From Peptoniphilaceae bacterium (GTDB taxonomy: Bacteria > Bacillota > Clostridia > Tissierellales > Peptoniphilaceae): 64,000 bases of DNA. Under the pieces are notes generated by a model. It ran no database searches. It worked only from the letters and a program-made list of their open reading frames with translations, and was not told the origin of the DNA. The DNA is taken from NCBI GenBank assembly GCA_028726605.1, contig JAQYPV010000018.1, forward strand, positions 1-64,000, read 5' to 3'. This document shows, one piece after another, positions 61,790 to 64,000 of the stretch. A program made the translations under genes and the position numbers. Within the stretch, counting starts at the first letter, position 1, and each line of letters opens with the position of its first letter.

Positions 61790-63220
61790 CTACGGAAGCG
61801 GATTGGCCAGCACCTCTAAAAGCGCCTGTAAGAGGTCGTCGCCGGGCAGGGCGATGTCGGGCATGAGCGGGGCGCGCTTCGCGTCGTCATCGGACGCGGA
61901 GGCCACCGAAAGCACGAAGCCGGAATGCGGCAGAGCGTAGAGATAGTCGGGAACACGCCAGGATGTGCCGGCCGTGGGCTCGCCATAGCGGGTCACGGTG
62001 TCCAATTGGCTGAGGAAATCCGCGAACGTCTCGGCAGCGCCACCCGTCTGCGTGTCCACCAGAAGGGCGATGCGGGACGGCGCGAGGGCTTCCACTGCGC
62101 CTTCCGTGGTGATCGTCCACTCAAGTGTGGGCGTCTCAGCTTCGGAAGCATAACTGAAATCTGAGGAAGCCATGGTCTCACCGTCCGTGAGATAGGCCAT
62201 ATACTCGTTTGCGCCCGCGGGAACCGTGAGCGCTTTTTTCATGCCATAGGTCTTGGGAACGAGGTAGGGGACGATGCCCTCCGCCCAATAGGCGATGGAG
62301 GCACCACTGGCGTGACGGAGGTCGAGGACGACCACATCGTGGGCGGCGGCGTCGAGGGCCACCTGCTTGAGCGTCTCGCGCTGCTCCTGTAGCGCGCCAT
62401 CCGCAAACGCCAAGCCGGAGAGCACAGCGACGTCGCCCTCTCGGTGCACGGTGAGTGTGGGCGTGGGGTAGGCGAGCGGATCCGCGACGGACGGCGTCTT
62501 CCCGACGATGGCGGCCGCGCCCGCCGCAGTCGTGGTGTCCGGCGCAGCTTTTGAGACAGCGTCGGACCAAGCCTGGGCTGACATGGCGCTTCGCATGCGT
62601 TGCGCGCGCTCCTGGACGCGCGGATCTTGCAGGGCGTGCGCGTAAGGCGACGCCGCATCGTAGAATCCGGCGCCAAGGTTTCGCACGGCGAGGGCCACTT
62701 CGGGTGCGGTCAAGAGGTGCGCGCGATTTTCGAAAGCCGTTTGCACGAGTGCGTTCGTCTGTGTGAAAAAGGCGTCGTCCTGAGATGCGTCAATCGCCGC
62801 TTGCGCAAGGGCGTCGACCTCTTGCGCGACGTCTGGGCCGCGATGAGCGCGGATGACGTCGCGAAGTGCCGCGATGTCGGCTTCGCGTTCGGCGCGCGTC
62901 AAGGGTCGATTCGCCGTGTCGCTCATCCGAACGTCGGTGAGCAGCGTTTCGTTCACTTCATGGCGCAGCGTCGGCAATGCGTCGAATTGTGCAGAAAAGA
63001 GACGCCGCGTGGCAAAGAACATGGCGCCGGCGCCACAAATGAGCACGAAAGCGAACAGGATGAGACGTCCCATGTGCGTGCGCTTGCGGCGCCGACGCGC
63101 ACGCGTCTTTGCAGCCGATCTGCGGGTGTGCGTCGCCGGGGACGCATGACGTCTCTCATTTCGACGGGTTTTTGAGGAGCCGCGGGAACGGCGTCTGTGT
63201 GGTGTCTTGTGGTTTGGCAT
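61790..63220 (-). CDS. Membrane-anchored S41 peptidase-like protein
   Basis: Arg/Lys-rich N-terminus, one TM, VVLDLRHASGASIAYW and LLVDTQTGGAAETFADFL resembling S41 core. Confidence 0.55.
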   Translation of the reverse strand: MPNHKTPHRRRSRGSSKTRRNERRHASPATHTRRSAAKTRARRRRKRTHMGRLILFAFVLICGAGAMFFATRRLFSAQFDALPTLRHEVNETLLTDVRMSDTANRPLTRAEREADIAALRDVIRAHRGPDVAQEVDALAQAAIDASQDDAFFTQTNALVQTAFENRAHLLTAPEVALAVRNLGAGFYDAASPYAHALQDPRVQERAQRMRSAMSAQAWSDAVSKAAPDTTTAAGAAAIVGKTPSVADPLAYPTPTLTVHREGDVAVLSGLAFADGALQEQRETLKQVALDAAAHDVVVLDLRHASGASIAYWAEGIVPYLVPKTYGMKKALTVPAGANEYMAYLTDGETMASSDFSYASEAETPTLEWTITTEGAVEALAPSRIALLVDTQTGGAAETFADFLSQLDTVTRYGEPTAGTSWRVPDYLYALPHSGFVLSVASASDDDAKRAPLMPDIALPGDDLLQALLEVLANPLP

Positions 63221-63346
63221 AAATCCCCCTCTGTCCTCCTATCTTAGCACGGCAAGGGTTTCTTTGTTTGTGGACTGATCAATCGGGTATTATCTTTAAA
63301 GAGATGGGATGACCCGCAAATGAGAGTTGAGCATAAGGAGCAAAAG

Positions 63347-63826
63347 ATGAAAATTTTAGATGCATTAAACGAACAGGCCAACTTTGAACTGGAGTCCGCG
63401 TACATTTATCTCGGCATGTCGGGTTATCTGGCGGATCAGGATATGAATGGCATGAAGCACTTTATGGACATGCAGGCAAAAGAGGAACTGGAACACGCGG
63501 GGAAGATGATTCACTTCCTTCAGGAAGTGGGCTACTCAGTGAAGTATCGTTCGCTCAACCCGGGCGAGGCAGATTACTCTAGCATTTTGGATGTCTTCGA
63601 AAAAGCCTATGCGCATGAGAAGGTCGTGACGTCCAACATCAACAAGCTGGTGGATCTGGCGCGTGAGGAAGATGACAAGCGCGTGCAGTCGCTGCTCAAG
63701 TGGTATGTGGACGAGCAGGTGGAGGAAGAGTCGAATTTCGCATCGCTCATCACGCAATTGGGACGCGCCGGCGAAAACTGGGGCGCGCTCTATCAACTGG
63801 ATCACGCCATGGGACATCGCGGATAA
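63347..63826 (+). CDS. Ferritin
   Basis: NEQANFELESAYIYLGMSGYLAD...AKEELEHAGKMIHFL..EQVEEESNFASLI. Confidence 0.92.
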   Translation: MKILDALNEQANFELESAYIYLGMSGYLADQDMNGMKHFMDMQAKEELEHAGKMIHFLQEVGYSVKYRSLNPGEADYSSILDVFEKAYAHEKVVTSNINKLVDLAREEDDKRVQSLLKWYVDEQVEEESNFASLITQLGRAGENWGALYQLDHAMGHRG

Positions 63827-63854
63827 CGCGTACATCGCATCCAATTGCATCTGG

Positions 63855-63876
63855 GGAGCCGAGAGGCTCCTTTTTT
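63855..63876 (+). terminator. Terminator after ferritin
   Basis: GGAGCC-gaga-GGCTCC-TTTTTT. Confidence 0.8.
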
Positions 63877-64000
63877 ATTGTATTTGGTGATAAGGTTTTC
63901 CAATTTTTCTTTACTTTTACTACAGAATTCGTTAGAATGAGTAGCATATAATGATTATTACTTACGGTAGGGTTTGCCGCTGAGGGCAAATCCGTTCAAG

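Noticed and set aside
63241-63255. TTAGCAC half-site near 63243 as a CIRCE element
   Set aside because: Only a half-site; no inverted partner at N9 spacing.

Overview
The window is a chromosomal segment of a GC-rich, amino-acid-fermenting Firmicute. I infer a Peptoniphilaceae/Clostridia-type host from gene content; this was not verified by search. Ordinary regions are: (i) a livFGMHJ branched-chain amino-acid ABC transporter, (ii) a complete-looking hydroxyglutarate-pathway operon for glutamate fermentation (gctAB, gcdA, hgdAB, hgdC, gcdC, gcdB), (iii) a 5-oxoprolinase cluster (pxpA, Nramp-like transporter, pxpB, pxpC), (iv) protein-quality-control loci (cbpA-like dnaJ-clpB, htpG, ctsR-mcsA-clpC) with readable CtsR and CIRCE operators, and (v) four tRNA genes. 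Accessory regions hold a decayed plasmid/ICE-like left end with a RepA-N relic, a decayed CWB2 surface protein, a thioester-adhesin-like surface protein with a NAPQTG sorting motif, and an AT-rich ABC transporter island. The most unusual signals are: a ~0.6-0.7 kb intergenic element in three copies (about 4.65-5.34, 28.85-29.50 and 30.66-31.33 kb) whose long stem is kept by G.U-type changes in the diverged copy, making it a candidate undescribed structured RNA or non-autonomous element; a second AT-rich inverted-repeat family (GTTCAA...GAACTA); an ANT(6)-family protein that appears to have lost all three catalytic Asp residues; low-complexity insertions in housekeeping enzymes (cysteine desulfurase, HtpG); and a ctsR-mcsA-clpC-radA-carD-yacL operon lacking mcsB and disA. 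All homology calls come from reading the protein sequences; no searches were run.
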